Positions 45,813 to 54,366 of a stretch of 64,000 nucleotides of DNA are shown piece by piece. A model generated the notes under the pieces. That model worked only from the letters and a program-made list of their open reading frames with translations. It was not told the DNA's origin and made no database searches. The stretch is from Clostridium sp. DL-VIII (GTDB lineage Bacteria > Bacillota > Clostridia > Clostridiales > Clostridiaceae): the NCBI RefSeq assembly GCF_000230835.1, contig NZ_CM001240.1, forward strand, positions 6,032,279 through 6,096,278, in the 5' to 3' direction. How positions within the stretch are numbered: the stretch's first letter is position 1; each line of letters begins with the position of its first letter. Position numbers and translations under genes: made by a program.

Positions 45813-48236
45813 TTATTTGATTACTGTTACAGCACAAGTTGCATATTTTCCACTTCCATCACTTGCTGTGCATGTTATTGTTGCACTTCCTACTCCTACT
45901 GCTGTTAACTTTCCATTTGAACTTACTGTTGCTACCTTTGTATTACTTGATCTCCATGTAACACCCTTATTACTTGCGTTACTTGGAGCTACTGTTGCTG
46001 TAAAAGTTCCTGTTTTTCCTACTGTCCAGTTTAACTTATTTGTATTCAATTTTACTGATGTTGCTTTCACTATCGCAGGTGTTACTGTAACTACACAGGT
46101 CGCAGATTTTCCACTTCCATCACTTGCTGTACATGTTATTGTTGCACTTCCTGCTCCCACCGCTGTTAGCTTTCCATTTGCATATACTGTTGCTACCTTT
46201 GTGTTGCTTGATTTCCATGTAACACCTTTATTACTTGCATTACTTGGTCCTACAGTAACTGTAAATGTTCCTGTTTTTCCCACTGTCCAATTCAAATTTG
46301 CTGTATTTAATGCTACTGATGTCACCTTTGTTAATGGATTCGTTACTGTTAAAGTACAAGTTGCAGATTTTCCGCTTCCATCACTTGCTGTGCATGTTAT
46401 TGTTCCACTTCCTACTCCTACTGCTGTTAACTTTCCATTTGAACTTACTGTTGCTATCTTTGTATTACTTGATTTCCATGTAACACCCTTATTACTTGCG
46501 TTACTTGGAGCTACTGTTGCTGTAAAAGTTCCTGTTTTTCCTACTGTCCAGTTTAACTTATTTGTATTCAATTTTACTGATGTTGCTTTCACTATCGCAG
46601 GTGTTACTGTAACTACACAGGTCGCAGATTTTCCACTTCCATCACTTGCTGTACATGTTATTGTTGCACTTCCTGCTCCTACTGCTGTTAGCTTTCCATT
46701 TGCATCTACTGTTGCTACCTTTGTGTTGCTTGATTTCCATGTAACACCTTTATTACTTGCATTACTTGGTCCTACAGTAACTGTAAATGTTCCTGTTTTT
46801 CCTACTGTCCAATTCAAATTTGCTGTATTTAATGCTACTGATGTCACCTTTGTTAATGGATTCGTTACTGTTACAGTACAAGTTGCAGATTTTCCACTCC
46901 CATCACTTGCTGTACATGTTATTGTTGCACTTCCTGCTCCTACTGCTGTTAATTTTCCATTTGCATCTACTGTTGCTACCTTTGTGTTACTTGACCCCCA
47001 TGTCACTGCTTTGTTGCTTGCATTACTTGGTGCGATTGTTGCTGTAAATGTTCCTGTTTTTCCTACTGTCCAGTTTAAAGAATTTGTATTTAATGTTACC
47101 GATTCGACTTTTGTTGGTGAATATACATATGAATCATTGGACATCTCATATGCTTTGTTAAATGAATCAGTGTCATATTCCGGGTTTCTTATATGATCAT
47201 CAAAATCTGTATTGTTTTTTAAAAAATATCTATAACTTATAGTATCACTATATGAATAAAGATTTTCGTCCCATGTGTTATCAATATTATACCATTTTCC
47301 ATTAATACGTGCTATATTCCATCCATGTGCGCCACCACCGCCCATTCCAGTGATATAACGTACTCCTATTCCTAATTCCTTTAGAATCTTATACGTTAAG
47401 GATGCAAAGCCTTGACATACAACATTATTCTCAACAATTGCATTATATGCAGAATAATTTTGTAAGCTATAATCATATTTTATATTTTGTACTATGTAAT
47501 CGTGAACTGCTTTAATTTTTGTGTATTCATCACTATTGTAAACATTTAGACTGTCTAATACATTTTTTACTTTTGAATTTACTTCTTGTTCTTGTTCATA
47601 TGTAGTTAAATATGAAATATTATAGGTAAAGATAACATAACTTGAACTATAAGACATCTTACTATTATACGATTTAAAATGTGCATATAAATAATCCCCT
47701 TCACTTGAGCTAGCTTTGTCGCTATCCTCAATAGCTAAATTAAAAATGTCTTCAGAAATATTAGGATAATATGACGTATTTACAGTAAAAGTAATAGTAT
47801 CTGACCTTTTTACCATCTGCTCACGCATATAATCGCTTGCTTCTTTTATTGTCGCAAATGCTTGTTGGCTTGTCCCTGTAAGTGTTGAAAAACTACTAAA
47901 TGTATTACTAGCAGATGAAGATGATTCTAAATCCACATCTTTATACATCGGATTAACATATGTTTCTGTTACTGTTTTAAGAGATGAATCTACTATATTT
48001 GCATTATTTTTCTCATTTTGCTGTGTCTCCGAAGTAATTGAAACTTGAGTAGCAGCAGGAGTTGTAGTATCCTCCTCCAATACATTTTTGTATTCACTTT
48101 GTGATTCATTTACTGTGTTATCTCTGTTTTGCATAATAGAAGCTGATATTTCAGTCGCATTCGCTGGAATATAGTTGCTTACGCCTAAAAAAGACACCAT
48201 TAGTACTAATATGCTTGTCCATCTTTTTAATTTCAT
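45813..48236 (-). CDS. Secreted transglutaminase-like protein with five Big_2 modules
   Basis: An 807-residue exported protein. After the signal peptide (cleavage near ANA-T) and a Ser/Thr-rich linker, residues about 225-345 form a transglutaminase-like cysteine protease-fold domain (PF01841). The catalytic triad is visible: Cys in NNVVCQGFASL, His in GGAHGWNIARI and Asp in WYNIDNTWDE. This domain could cross-link or cleave amide bonds in wall peptides or proteins, by family analogy. Five Big_2 modules follow in the order S-A-B-A-B, where the A-B pair is duplicated. There is no wall anchor. The ATG has GGGGGAAT upstream. The gene borders the decayed IS66 element. Confidence 0.9.
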   Translation of the reverse strand: MKLKRWTSILVLMVSFLGVSNYIPANATEISASIMQNRDNTVNESQSEYKNVLEEDTTTPAATQVSITSETQQNEKNNANIVDSSLKTVTETYVNPMYKDVDLESSSSASNTFSSFSTLTGTSQQAFATIKEASDYMREQMVKRSDTITFTVNTSYYPNISEDIFNLAIEDSDKASSSEGDYLYAHFKSYNSKMSYSSSYVIFTYNISYLTTYEQEQEVNSKVKNVLDSLNVYNSDEYTKIKAVHDYIVQNIKYDYSLQNYSAYNAIVENNVVCQGFASLTYKILKELGIGVRYITGMGGGGAHGWNIARINGKWYNIDNTWDENLYSYSDTISYRYFLKNNTDFDDHIRNPEYDTDSFNKAYEMSNDSYVYSPTKVESVTLNTNSLNWTVGKTGTFTATIAPSNASNKAVTWGSSNTKVATVDANGKLTAVGAGSATITCTASDGSGKSATCTVTVTNPLTKVTSVALNTANLNWTVGKTGTFTVTVGPSNASNKGVTWKSSNTKVATVDANGKLTAVGAGSATITCTASDGSGKSATCVVTVTPAIVKATSVKLNTNKLNWTVGKTGTFTATVAPSNASNKGVTWKSSNTKIATVSSNGKLTAVGVGSGTITCTASDGSGKSATCTLTVTNPLTKVTSVALNTANLNWTVGKTGTFTVTVGPSNASNKGVTWKSSNTKVATVYANGKLTAVGAGSATITCTASDGSGKSATCVVTVTPAIVKATSVKLNTNKLNWTVGKTGTFTATVAPSNASNKGVTWRSSNTKVATVSSNGKLTAVGVGSATITCTASDGSGKYATCAVTVIK
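45830..47090. repeat. Duplicated 522-bp two-module coding repeat (Big_2)
   Basis: The pair of Big_2 modules ending at about 46265 recurs, nearly base for base, with its start shifted by 522 bp (for example GTAAATGTTCCTG at 46261 and 46783). So a two-module unit, not a single module, was the last duplicated segment. Confidence 0.85.
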
Positions 48237-48414
48237 AAATATTCCCCCATACTAATTATGTTAGTGTAAGACTATATTATCATTAAATCGACATAGTTTC
48301 CATATTTTAATACATAATTCATCTTTTTAGCTTTTTCATTAAATTATTATATAAATGGCTTTTATACGTACAGGAAGCAACGTAAACGGTAAATCATGAG
48401 TACTTATATGAATA

Positions 48415-48440
48415 AAGCCGCCATTCATGGCGGCTTAAAA
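48415..48440 (-). terminator. Rho-independent terminator of the IS66 operon
   Basis: On the minus strand AAGCCGCCA pairs with TGGCGGCTT around TGAA or a shorter loop, followed by TATTC. It begins a few nt after the tnpC stop codon and lies just inside the left inverted repeat. Confidence 0.75.
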
Positions 48441-48445
48441 AATAT

Positions 48446-50082
48446 CTATTTTATTTTCTTACACTCAAGTGGAAGTTTTTCAGACCATAGAAGAAGATCC
48501 TCAAGAAAATCTAGATTAGTATCTTCCATATGCTTTGGAATTTCTGTAAGAAGCAATTCGAAATAATTATAAGGCTTCAAATTATTTGCTTTAGCTGTTT
48601 CTGCAATACTGTAAATAATAGCACTAGTTTTAGCACCATCAACGGTGTCGATAAGATGCCAATTACGTTTTCCGATGCAGATGCCTCGAATACTTCCTTC
48701 AGCTGCATTATTATCAGCTGGAACATTACCATCTTCAAGAAAAACTCTAAGATATTTTTCTTGATTAATGCAATAGGTAAAGTCTTTTCCTGTTTCAGAT
48801 TTCAGAAGAACAGCATTCTGATGTTCTTTTACCCATGCGAAGAAATCCTCTATCAGCGGTTTTACAGTCAATTGCCTTTGCTTTTGACGCTCCTCTGATG
48901 AGAGCTCACTCAATAAGCCTTCTACTTTATAAATAGAGGCTATTTGCTTTAATGCGTCATTTGCAAGAGTTCCTTTAGCCTTTTCTTTACCAAGAGCCTT
49001 TACAACATTTGCAAAACGTCGCCTAGCATGACTCCAGCATCCTGCAATTCTAAGGTCTTCAAATTCTTTCTCTAAGCTATGATAAACCTGATATCCATCT
49101 GTAACAACTATGCCAGAATAACTTTTCAAAAATTCACGCGGATGGTTGGAATTACGTGTCTTCTGATATTCATAAAGTACAATAGCAGAGCCTTCATGCA
49201 TTTTACCTGTACGATAAACCCACATGTAGCTTTTAGCACCAGCAGATCGCCCATCCTTGCTTACGCAAACGGGAGTTTCATATGCCTGCAACACCTGGCA
49301 TTTGTATAGCTTTTTATGGAGTCTATCATAAAGTAGTGAAAGATATCTTTCTCCACACCGAATTACCCAATTAGCCATTACCTGTCTTCTAATAACTACA
49401 TCATTTCTTAAAAATTCCTGTTCAAGACGATATAATGGAATAGCATTTACATATTTGCTGTTCATAATAGCAGCTCCAAGTGAAGTTGTACGAATACTAC
49501 ATCTTAACAAGTCGGCTGGGCGATTGCCTCTGATAATAGTTTCATTATCTTTTCCAGCATAAACTGCAACGTGATGTTCTTCCACTTCAAATTTAGCTGG
49601 GTGAAAAGCAAGTCTTTTATAAACTTCATCCGGAAGGCGTTTCCATTTATTGCCCAAACGTTCATTAAGCTCTTCGCCAGATAATTCATGATTAATCACT
49701 ACAACTGGAATACCCTTTAACTCTTCCTCACGTTGACCTTTCACTTTTTACGTTTGTATGCTTTGGGACAGACTTCTTCCATATAAGGTTCTACAACATA
49801 CTTATTAACAATAGTCGCTTCTGTTTCATCGAAACACAATTCCAATTTTAACTGACCATCATAAACCATCTTTTCTGAAGAACGACCAAATTGCTTAGTT
49901 TTTGAAATACGTAGTTGTTCTAAAATCAAGTTCATATTTTGATTTACTTGCTCTAGTTGAACCTTTTGTTCAGCACAAGTCAAAGAAAGATTTTCTACAA
50001 GCTTTTGCATAGTCATGAAAATCGAAATCATATCTTCCTTATTAAGTTTTTTTAATTCGGCTTCTGTATATCTCTTATCCAT
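48446..50082 (-). pseudogene. tnpC: IS66 transposase TnpC, frameshifted and catalytically altered
   Basis: Two frames cover one transposase of about 544 residues. The N-terminal coiled coil and SKTKQFGRSSEKM segment are in 50082-49741 and the DDE domain in 49744-48446. They overlap by 4 nt (GTGA), so a -1 shift at a TAAAAAG run, or a GTG restart, would be needed. In the catalytic domain the first Asp, expected in a QADETP context, is Tyr here (VLQAYETPVCV). The second Asp (VVTDGYQVY) and the Glu (NNAAEGSIRGICIGKRN) remain. The loss of the Asp should inactivate the enzyme even if the frame is restored. Confidence 0.85.
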
Positions 50083-50197
50083 ATGGACAAGATACCATAT
50101 AAAAAAGCCATATACAATAGAAAAAATACAATTTATAAAAATTGTGGAAAAGCCTTGTAATCAAAGTCTCCATTGTGGATAACTAAGTTATAAAATC

Positions 50198-50535
50198 TTA
50201 ACCAGGAGCTATAGTTTTAATAGCTTTCTTTTGATCAATAGAAAGTCCTTCCATTAACCATTTAATTGCTGAATTGAAATGGCTTTAACGTCATCTTCAT
50301 TACGCGGCCATTGAAATTTTCCAATTTCAAGGCGCTTATATAAAAGAAGAAATCCATCACCTTGCCATAAAAGACCTTTTTTAATACGATCTGTTTTTCT
50401 GCCGCAAAATAAAAATAGGATTTCACTATTGAAGGGATCGAGTTTAAATTCTTGCTGCACTACGATACCTCTTCTCAAATCGCTGTAGCCGCAGGCAATG
50501 TAGATTTTTTTAAAACCAGATGCATTATTTAACAT
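50198..50535 (-). pseudogene. tnpB: IS66 TnpB with internal deletion and frameshift
   Basis: The frame from 50535 shows the TnpB signature (IYIACGYSDLRRGI, LFCGRKTDRIKKGLLWQGDG, KFQWPRNEDDV) but stops early at 50254 after QQLNG. Reading the next frame continues with WLMEGLSIDQKKAIKTIAPG to a stop at 50198, which is the normal C-terminus, so one base was lost near 50258-50262. Between DLRRGI and VVQQEFK about six residues usual in the family are missing. The gene is broken. It overlaps the end of tnpA by 11 nt. Confidence 0.8.
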
Positions 50536-50881
50536 TCGACATCACCTTCAAAACCATAGAAAGTAAATTTTCCGAAACAGTGTTAGAAATTTCTAGCACG
50601 TTATTTCCGACGTGTATAACTATGTCAGACTTAAAGGAAGGAGTAGTTATTGAAGATTCAATAGGTACTGGGAGTTGAACAAAATTTATTTGCTTCTGAG
50701 ATTCAGTATTTTTCAGTGTCTTGAATACTTGTCCTCTAACACGGCGCTGCCAATAGTAAAATTGTTTTTCATTAATATTGTTTTCATTACACCAAGATCT
50801 AACACCCTTGCCGCTACTACGGCATTCGCTTATAATAGATGTCCAATGCATTAATCGCATTTCATGAGTTGTTTTATCCAT
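50525..50881 (-). CDS. tnpA: IS66 TnpA (Orf1) accessory protein
   Basis: A 118-residue IS66 Orf1 protein with the helix-turn-helix-like segment GKGVRSWCNENNINEKQFYY. The start at 50881 (MDKTTHEM) is chosen because TTTGGAGG lies about 5 nt upstream; a further in-frame codon at 50893 overlaps that site. The frame is intact, unlike tnpB and tnpC of the same element, so the protein could still be made but has no working partners here. It is clearly diverged from the tnpA at 18240-18578. Confidence 0.85.
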   Translation of the reverse strand: MDKTTHEMRLMHWTSIISECRSSGKGVRSWCNENNINEKQFYYWQRRVRGQVFKTLKNTESQKQINFVQLPVPIESSITTPSFKSDIVIHVGNNVLEISNTVSENLLSMVLKVMSNVK

Positions 50882-50997
50882 TAGTACCTCCAAAAAACTA
50901 GTTTAGTTACTTTGAAAAACTTGTAGTTTTTTAAAGCTTTGATTAATTATCTCAAAAATTCAAACCTGATGCGAGGTACTCATGTTCTATCGTTTAC

Positions 50998-51645
50998 GCC
51001 ATTATCATCAGTTATAGTCTTAAAAACTTGACTAAATTGATTGCCAAATAAACTACGTACTCTATTGAGAGCATCAGTAACTGATTCGGCGGTTTTCGAT
51101 ACAATATCAATTACCATAGCATATCTAGTCTTACGCTCTACTATTGTAAGTAGTACATTATCATTATTAGATTTTTGACCAATAACAGTGTCAATTTCCC
51201 AATGACCAAACTCGTTGCGAGTGTTTATCTCTAATGGGTGATCTGATATGCTAGAACCAAGTTTTTTCTTATGATTTTTAATTCTAGTAGGCTTTGTATT
51301 TCTACGTAGCTTCATTGGTAAATCAGTGTTTTTTACATCTAATAAACCAATATCTATATGATTATACAATGTCTTTGTGCAAATCATTTGAGAACGCTTA
51401 AATCTACCGCTAGCGATAGCTTCGCCAGTATCAGCAAAGTATACTTCAACATATTTTCCTTGAATAATTTGAGTTGTAGTTCCACGTCTAATTTCATTTA
51501 AGATAGTGTTTATAGGACTTTTTAACTCTTTTTCTATCTTATAAGGTGAAAAGCCATCTTTTAGATGAAGCTGGCTAAGCATACGCTCTTCAAAATTCAA
51601 ATGTTTATTTTTACGTGATTTTGTGCTATTATTTGGGTAGTCCAA
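50998..51645 (-). pseudogene. IS30 transposase, truncated and internally deleted
   Basis: The N-terminus has the IS30 helix-turn-helix region (LNFEERMLSQLHLKDGFSPY, then EIRRGTTTQ). After YFADTGEAIASG the sequence jumps to RFKRSQMICTKTLYNHIDIG, so about 50 residues usual in the family are missing in frame. The DDE domain begins with EFGHWEIDTVIGQ (first Asp) and reaches TITDDNG (second Asp), where the IS66 end starts; the few residues after that are encoded by IS66. The catalytic Glu and C-terminus are absent. The gene cannot make an active transposase. Confidence 0.85.
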
Positions 51646-51745
51646 AGTGATTATCCTCCGTGTATATTTTTTGTTTAGCGATTAAATCATAACACAGAAT
51701 AATCAACTATGGATTTTTTATTAGTTCAATTTCATTTTACAACAG
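50998..51745 (-). mobile_element. Remnant of an IS30-family element
   Basis: Holds the 5' end and about two thirds of an IS30 transposase gene, cut at 50998 by the decayed IS66. The right boundary is a guess: the sequence TTCATTTTACAACAGG near 51730-51746 resembles an IS30-type end. No left end remains. Confidence 0.6.
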
Positions 51746-51751
51746 GTCCAT

Positions 51752-51982
51752 TTATAAATATGAATTAAAACCATAGAGATTTGCTTTTCTATAGTTTATA
51801 TTCTTTTCCATATATGTCGTTATATTTTTGATGTCTCCTAACTCTTCCACCTTTTTCACATGAAAACAATGGGATTTATTCATGTTACTTTGATCCATTT
51901 CATCAAAATACTCTACAATCTCCTTAGGTATATTTTCTTTGATTTTCCATCCTACATCCACATAGTTAAGCATTTCAATCAA
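51752..51982 (-). pseudogene. Fragment of unrecognised protein at polymer-locus edge
   Basis: A frame of 76 codons (TTG at 51982, or ATG at 51973) between the acyltransferase gene and the IS30 remnant. The sequence includes MLNYVDVGWKIKENIP and ends YRKANLYGFNSYL. There is no ribosome binding site, signal peptide or known motif. The position next to a truncated IS, the absence of a start signal and the short length suggest the tail of a larger gene of the polymer cluster whose front part was lost. I cannot name the family. Confidence 0.4.
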
Positions 51983-52012
51983 GATTTCTATTACAAATAC
52001 TCATTTACTTTA

Positions 52013-53101
52013 TTACATATCATACTGAGAAACTTTTAGTTTATTTAAATTTATACCCATTATTCTTTTAAAAGGATATTCAAACATTTTTAAAGATAGC
52101 AGATAAGTTAACATTATAGCTAAACATAAATAAATAAATTTCCAACTCTTTGGGAAAGACTTTATTAAATAATCATTCAATTTATAATGGATATATAATG
52201 ATAAGATTAAATAATGTAAGAAATATACTTGTAATGTCCTAGAACCAAATTTTGTAAAAAACACATTGCATTTAGGAGTAGCGAATATAACTCCTAACGA
52301 AATAATTACGGATAATCCATAAAATAATATTCTATATACACCACCATATAAAGGTTCATTCAAAACAATATATGAATTACGTCCAGTAAAATAACCTCTA
52401 AATTGATATAAATTTTGTCCATACATACAAATAGCTATAATTGTGATCAATAAAAAAATTAAAGACATACATTTTAGCCAATTACATTTTAAAATTTTTA
52501 TTAGTCTCTCTTCACTTATATAGTACCCTACTACAAAGTATGGAAAAAAGACTAGAATTCTTGATAAACAAATAAAATCTCCTACAGTTTTATCATATCC
52601 CGCTAAAACACTTATAAGAATCGAAGAAAATAATACATATATTGATTTAATATCCTTTACCACATATGTAAGACAAAGCCAGATACTCATGGCCAATAAA
52701 TACCAAGGCACTCCATTTTCATTAAAAAGTGTAAAATAAGTTTCTACTTTACCAAATAAATATTTATTTAGAATAAAAAAACATACTTTCAACAAAAAAT
52801 ATAGTACTAAATATGAAAATACTTTTTCTATTTTAAATTGTTTTACATTAATAATCTTTTTAGAGAAATAACCCGAAACAAATATAAATAAAGGCATATG
52901 AAATATATATATAAATAGAAATAGTTCTTTCATTTTCATTGAAGAAGTTGAATAGAAATCAGCAAAATGCCCTACTACAACTACTAAGATTAATAAAAAT
53001 TTAAGGTTATCCCAAAATAAAATTCTCCCCATCTTATCTTTTTTTAATTCAATACTATTATCTTCTAGAGTATACAATAACCTATTGCTATAATTACTCA
53101 C
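52013..53101 (-). CDS. Acyltransferase 3 family membrane protein
   Basis: A polytopic membrane protein of about 362 residues from the Acyl_transf_3 family (PF01757), which adds acetyl or other acyl groups to cell-surface sugars. The N-terminal motif RILFWDNLKFLLILVVVVGH carries the conserved His; about ten membrane segments follow, including HMPLFIFVSGYF. The start is GTG at 53101 behind GGGGGGAGA; the frame extends to 53161 without a ribosome binding site. It is the last complete gene of the polymer operon, 125 nt after the glycerophosphotransferase, and may decorate the polymer. Confidence 0.88.
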   Translation of the reverse strand: MSNYSNRLLYTLEDNSIELKKDKMGRILFWDNLKFLLILVVVVGHFADFYSTSSMKMKELFLFIYIFHMPLFIFVSGYFSKKIINVKQFKIEKVFSYLVLYFLLKVCFFILNKYLFGKVETYFTLFNENGVPWYLLAMSIWLCLTYVVKDIKSIYVLFSSILISVLAGYDKTVGDFICLSRILVFFPYFVVGYYISEERLIKILKCNWLKCMSLIFLLITIIAICMYGQNLYQFRGYFTGRNSYIVLNEPLYGGVYRILFYGLSVIISLGVIFATPKCNVFFTKFGSRTLQVYFLHYLILSLYIHYKLNDYLIKSFPKSWKFIYLCLAIMLTYLLSLKMFEYPFKRIMGINLNKLKVSQYDM

Positions 53102-53226
53102 TATTCTCCCCCCAAAATTATTATAATTTGAAACAATTATATGTAAGTTTCTAATTAACAAAACTTATACTTTATAAAATCATTTACTTTATTTTGTACT
53201 GTTAAAAATAAATATATTTTTATATT

Positions 53227-54366
53227 TTATTCTAAATAAGCTGATAATACTCTATCAGATGATTTTCCATCAACATAATTAAAATATTCCTTTTTAAATT
53301 CAATGCTTCTATTTACTATATTATGACTATTAATTTTGTTAATTAATTCTTTTATCTCATAAATCACTTCTCCAGGAACAAATCCAGTATAATCATAATA
53401 AAATCCTCTACTTTTTTCATATCTTTTTAAATCAAAAGCAAAAAATATAATTGGTTTTTCTAGGTAGCTATATTCATAAAATAAAGAAGAATAATCTGTA
53501 ATCAATAAATCTGATATAAGCATTAATTCATTAACATCTTCATATCCTGACATATCTATTATATTATTAAATTTATTGCCATACTCATATTGTTTATAGA
53601 TATGCGGATGTAATCTTAATAATACGACACAATTTTCATCAATACTCTCTGCCATTATATTAACGTATTCTAATACTTTTTTATTATCTTCAATTTCATC
53701 CCTAAAAGTTGGTGCATATAATATAATCCGTTTGTTTTTGATTTGTGGGTACTGTTTAAGTATCGATTTTTTAATATTATTGATTTTTTCACTATTATGG
53801 AATAAATCACAATTCGGACTTCCTACTACCTTAATTTTATCTTTTTTCACATTAAACGCTTTAGCATAAATAGAAATATCCTTACTAGAACATACTACTA
53901 AATCTGTATAAATTGAATTTGCTTTTTTTTGCAATTCATTAAGTTTAACAGATGGTGCATATTCTTCTCCAAATTTTTTAAATGTTCCAATAGCATGCCA
54001 CAACTGTATTACTTTAACATCTTTTTTAAATTTTAAATAAGCTCCTGTAATAAAAATATTATTCAAAAAAATATATTTACTTGTAGCTAAATGGTAATTC
54101 TTTCTTAAATACAATTCTGTTACTTGAATAAATAAGTAAGCTACATCCTTAAATCTTCTTATTTTTCTAATACTGTAATCCTTCCTGCTAATAACATTAA
54201 TTTTATAATTTGGATAATCTAATTTTATTTGTTCATAAACATATTTAATATTTCCATTGAACTTATCATCATGTGTCATTATAAAAGTAATTTTATTATT
54301 ATGTATTTTCCATAAACTAAATATTTTAAATATTAAAGCAAATATTCTTCCTAAAATAGATTTCAA
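53227..54366 (-). CDS. CDP-glycerol/CDP-ribitol glycerophosphotransferase family protein (TagB/TarF-like)
   Basis: A 379-residue peripheral membrane enzyme of the Glyphos_transf family (PF04464), which transfers glycerol- or ribitol-phosphate from its CDP form to a lipid-linked acceptor. Family motifs are visible: VIQLWHAIGTFKKFG (catalytic His region), LYAPTFRDE, VLLRLHPH and LLITDYSSLFYEY. There is no N-terminal glycosyltransferase domain, so its size fits single-step primases such as TagB or TarF rather than polymerases. Its ATG overlaps the stop of the glycosyltransferase gene upstream by 4 nt (ATGA), so translation is coupled. The exact substrate, ribitol or glycerol, is not decided by sequence. 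Confidence 0.88.
   Translation of the reverse strand: MKSILGRIFALIFKIFSLWKIHNNKITFIMTHDDKFNGNIKYVYEQIKLDYPNYKINVISRKDYSIRKIRRFKDVAYLFIQVTELYLRKNYHLATSKYIFLNNIFITGAYLKFKKDVKVIQLWHAIGTFKKFGEEYAPSVKLNELQKKANSIYTDLVVCSSKDISIYAKAFNVKKDKIKVVGSPNCDLFHNSEKINNIKKSILKQYPQIKNKRIILYAPTFRDEIEDNKKVLEYVNIMAESIDENCVVLLRLHPHIYKQYEYGNKFNNIIDMSGYEDVNELMLISDLLITDYSSLFYEYSYLEKPIIFFAFDLKRYEKSRGFYYDYTGFVPGEVIYEIKELINKINSHNIVNRSIEFKKEYFNYVDGKSSDRVLSAYLE

Larger units (their letters stand above)
48382..50997 (-). mobile_element. Decayed IS66-family element
   Basis: A 2616-bp element. The left end at 48382 reads GTAAACGGTAAATCATGAGT and the right end, read inward from 50997, reads GTAAACGATAGAACATGAGT (about 19 of 23 matching). 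It belongs to a different IS66 subgroup than the intact copy at 18154-20970. The flanks differ (GAAGCAAC on the left, GCCATTAT on the right), so there is no target duplication. tnpB and tnpC are broken and a catalytic Asp is replaced. The right end lies inside an IS30 transposase gene, but the rest of that gene is not on the left side, which points to a deletion. Confidence 0.9.

Noticed and set aside
45760..47196. Long plus-strand open frame of about 478 codons
   Set aside because: Antisense shadow of the Big_2 array of the transglutaminase-like gene, with no start signals.
48237..48381. Remaining 3' part of the IS30 transposase left of the decayed IS66
   Set aside because: Translation of this flank in all frames gives no IS30-like sequence; it looks like the promoter region of the transglutaminase-like gene.
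49741..49750. Programmed frameshift in tnpC of the second IS66
   Set aside because: The run is TAAAAAG, not a standard slippery heptamer, and the product lacks a catalytic Asp, so simple decay is the better explanation.
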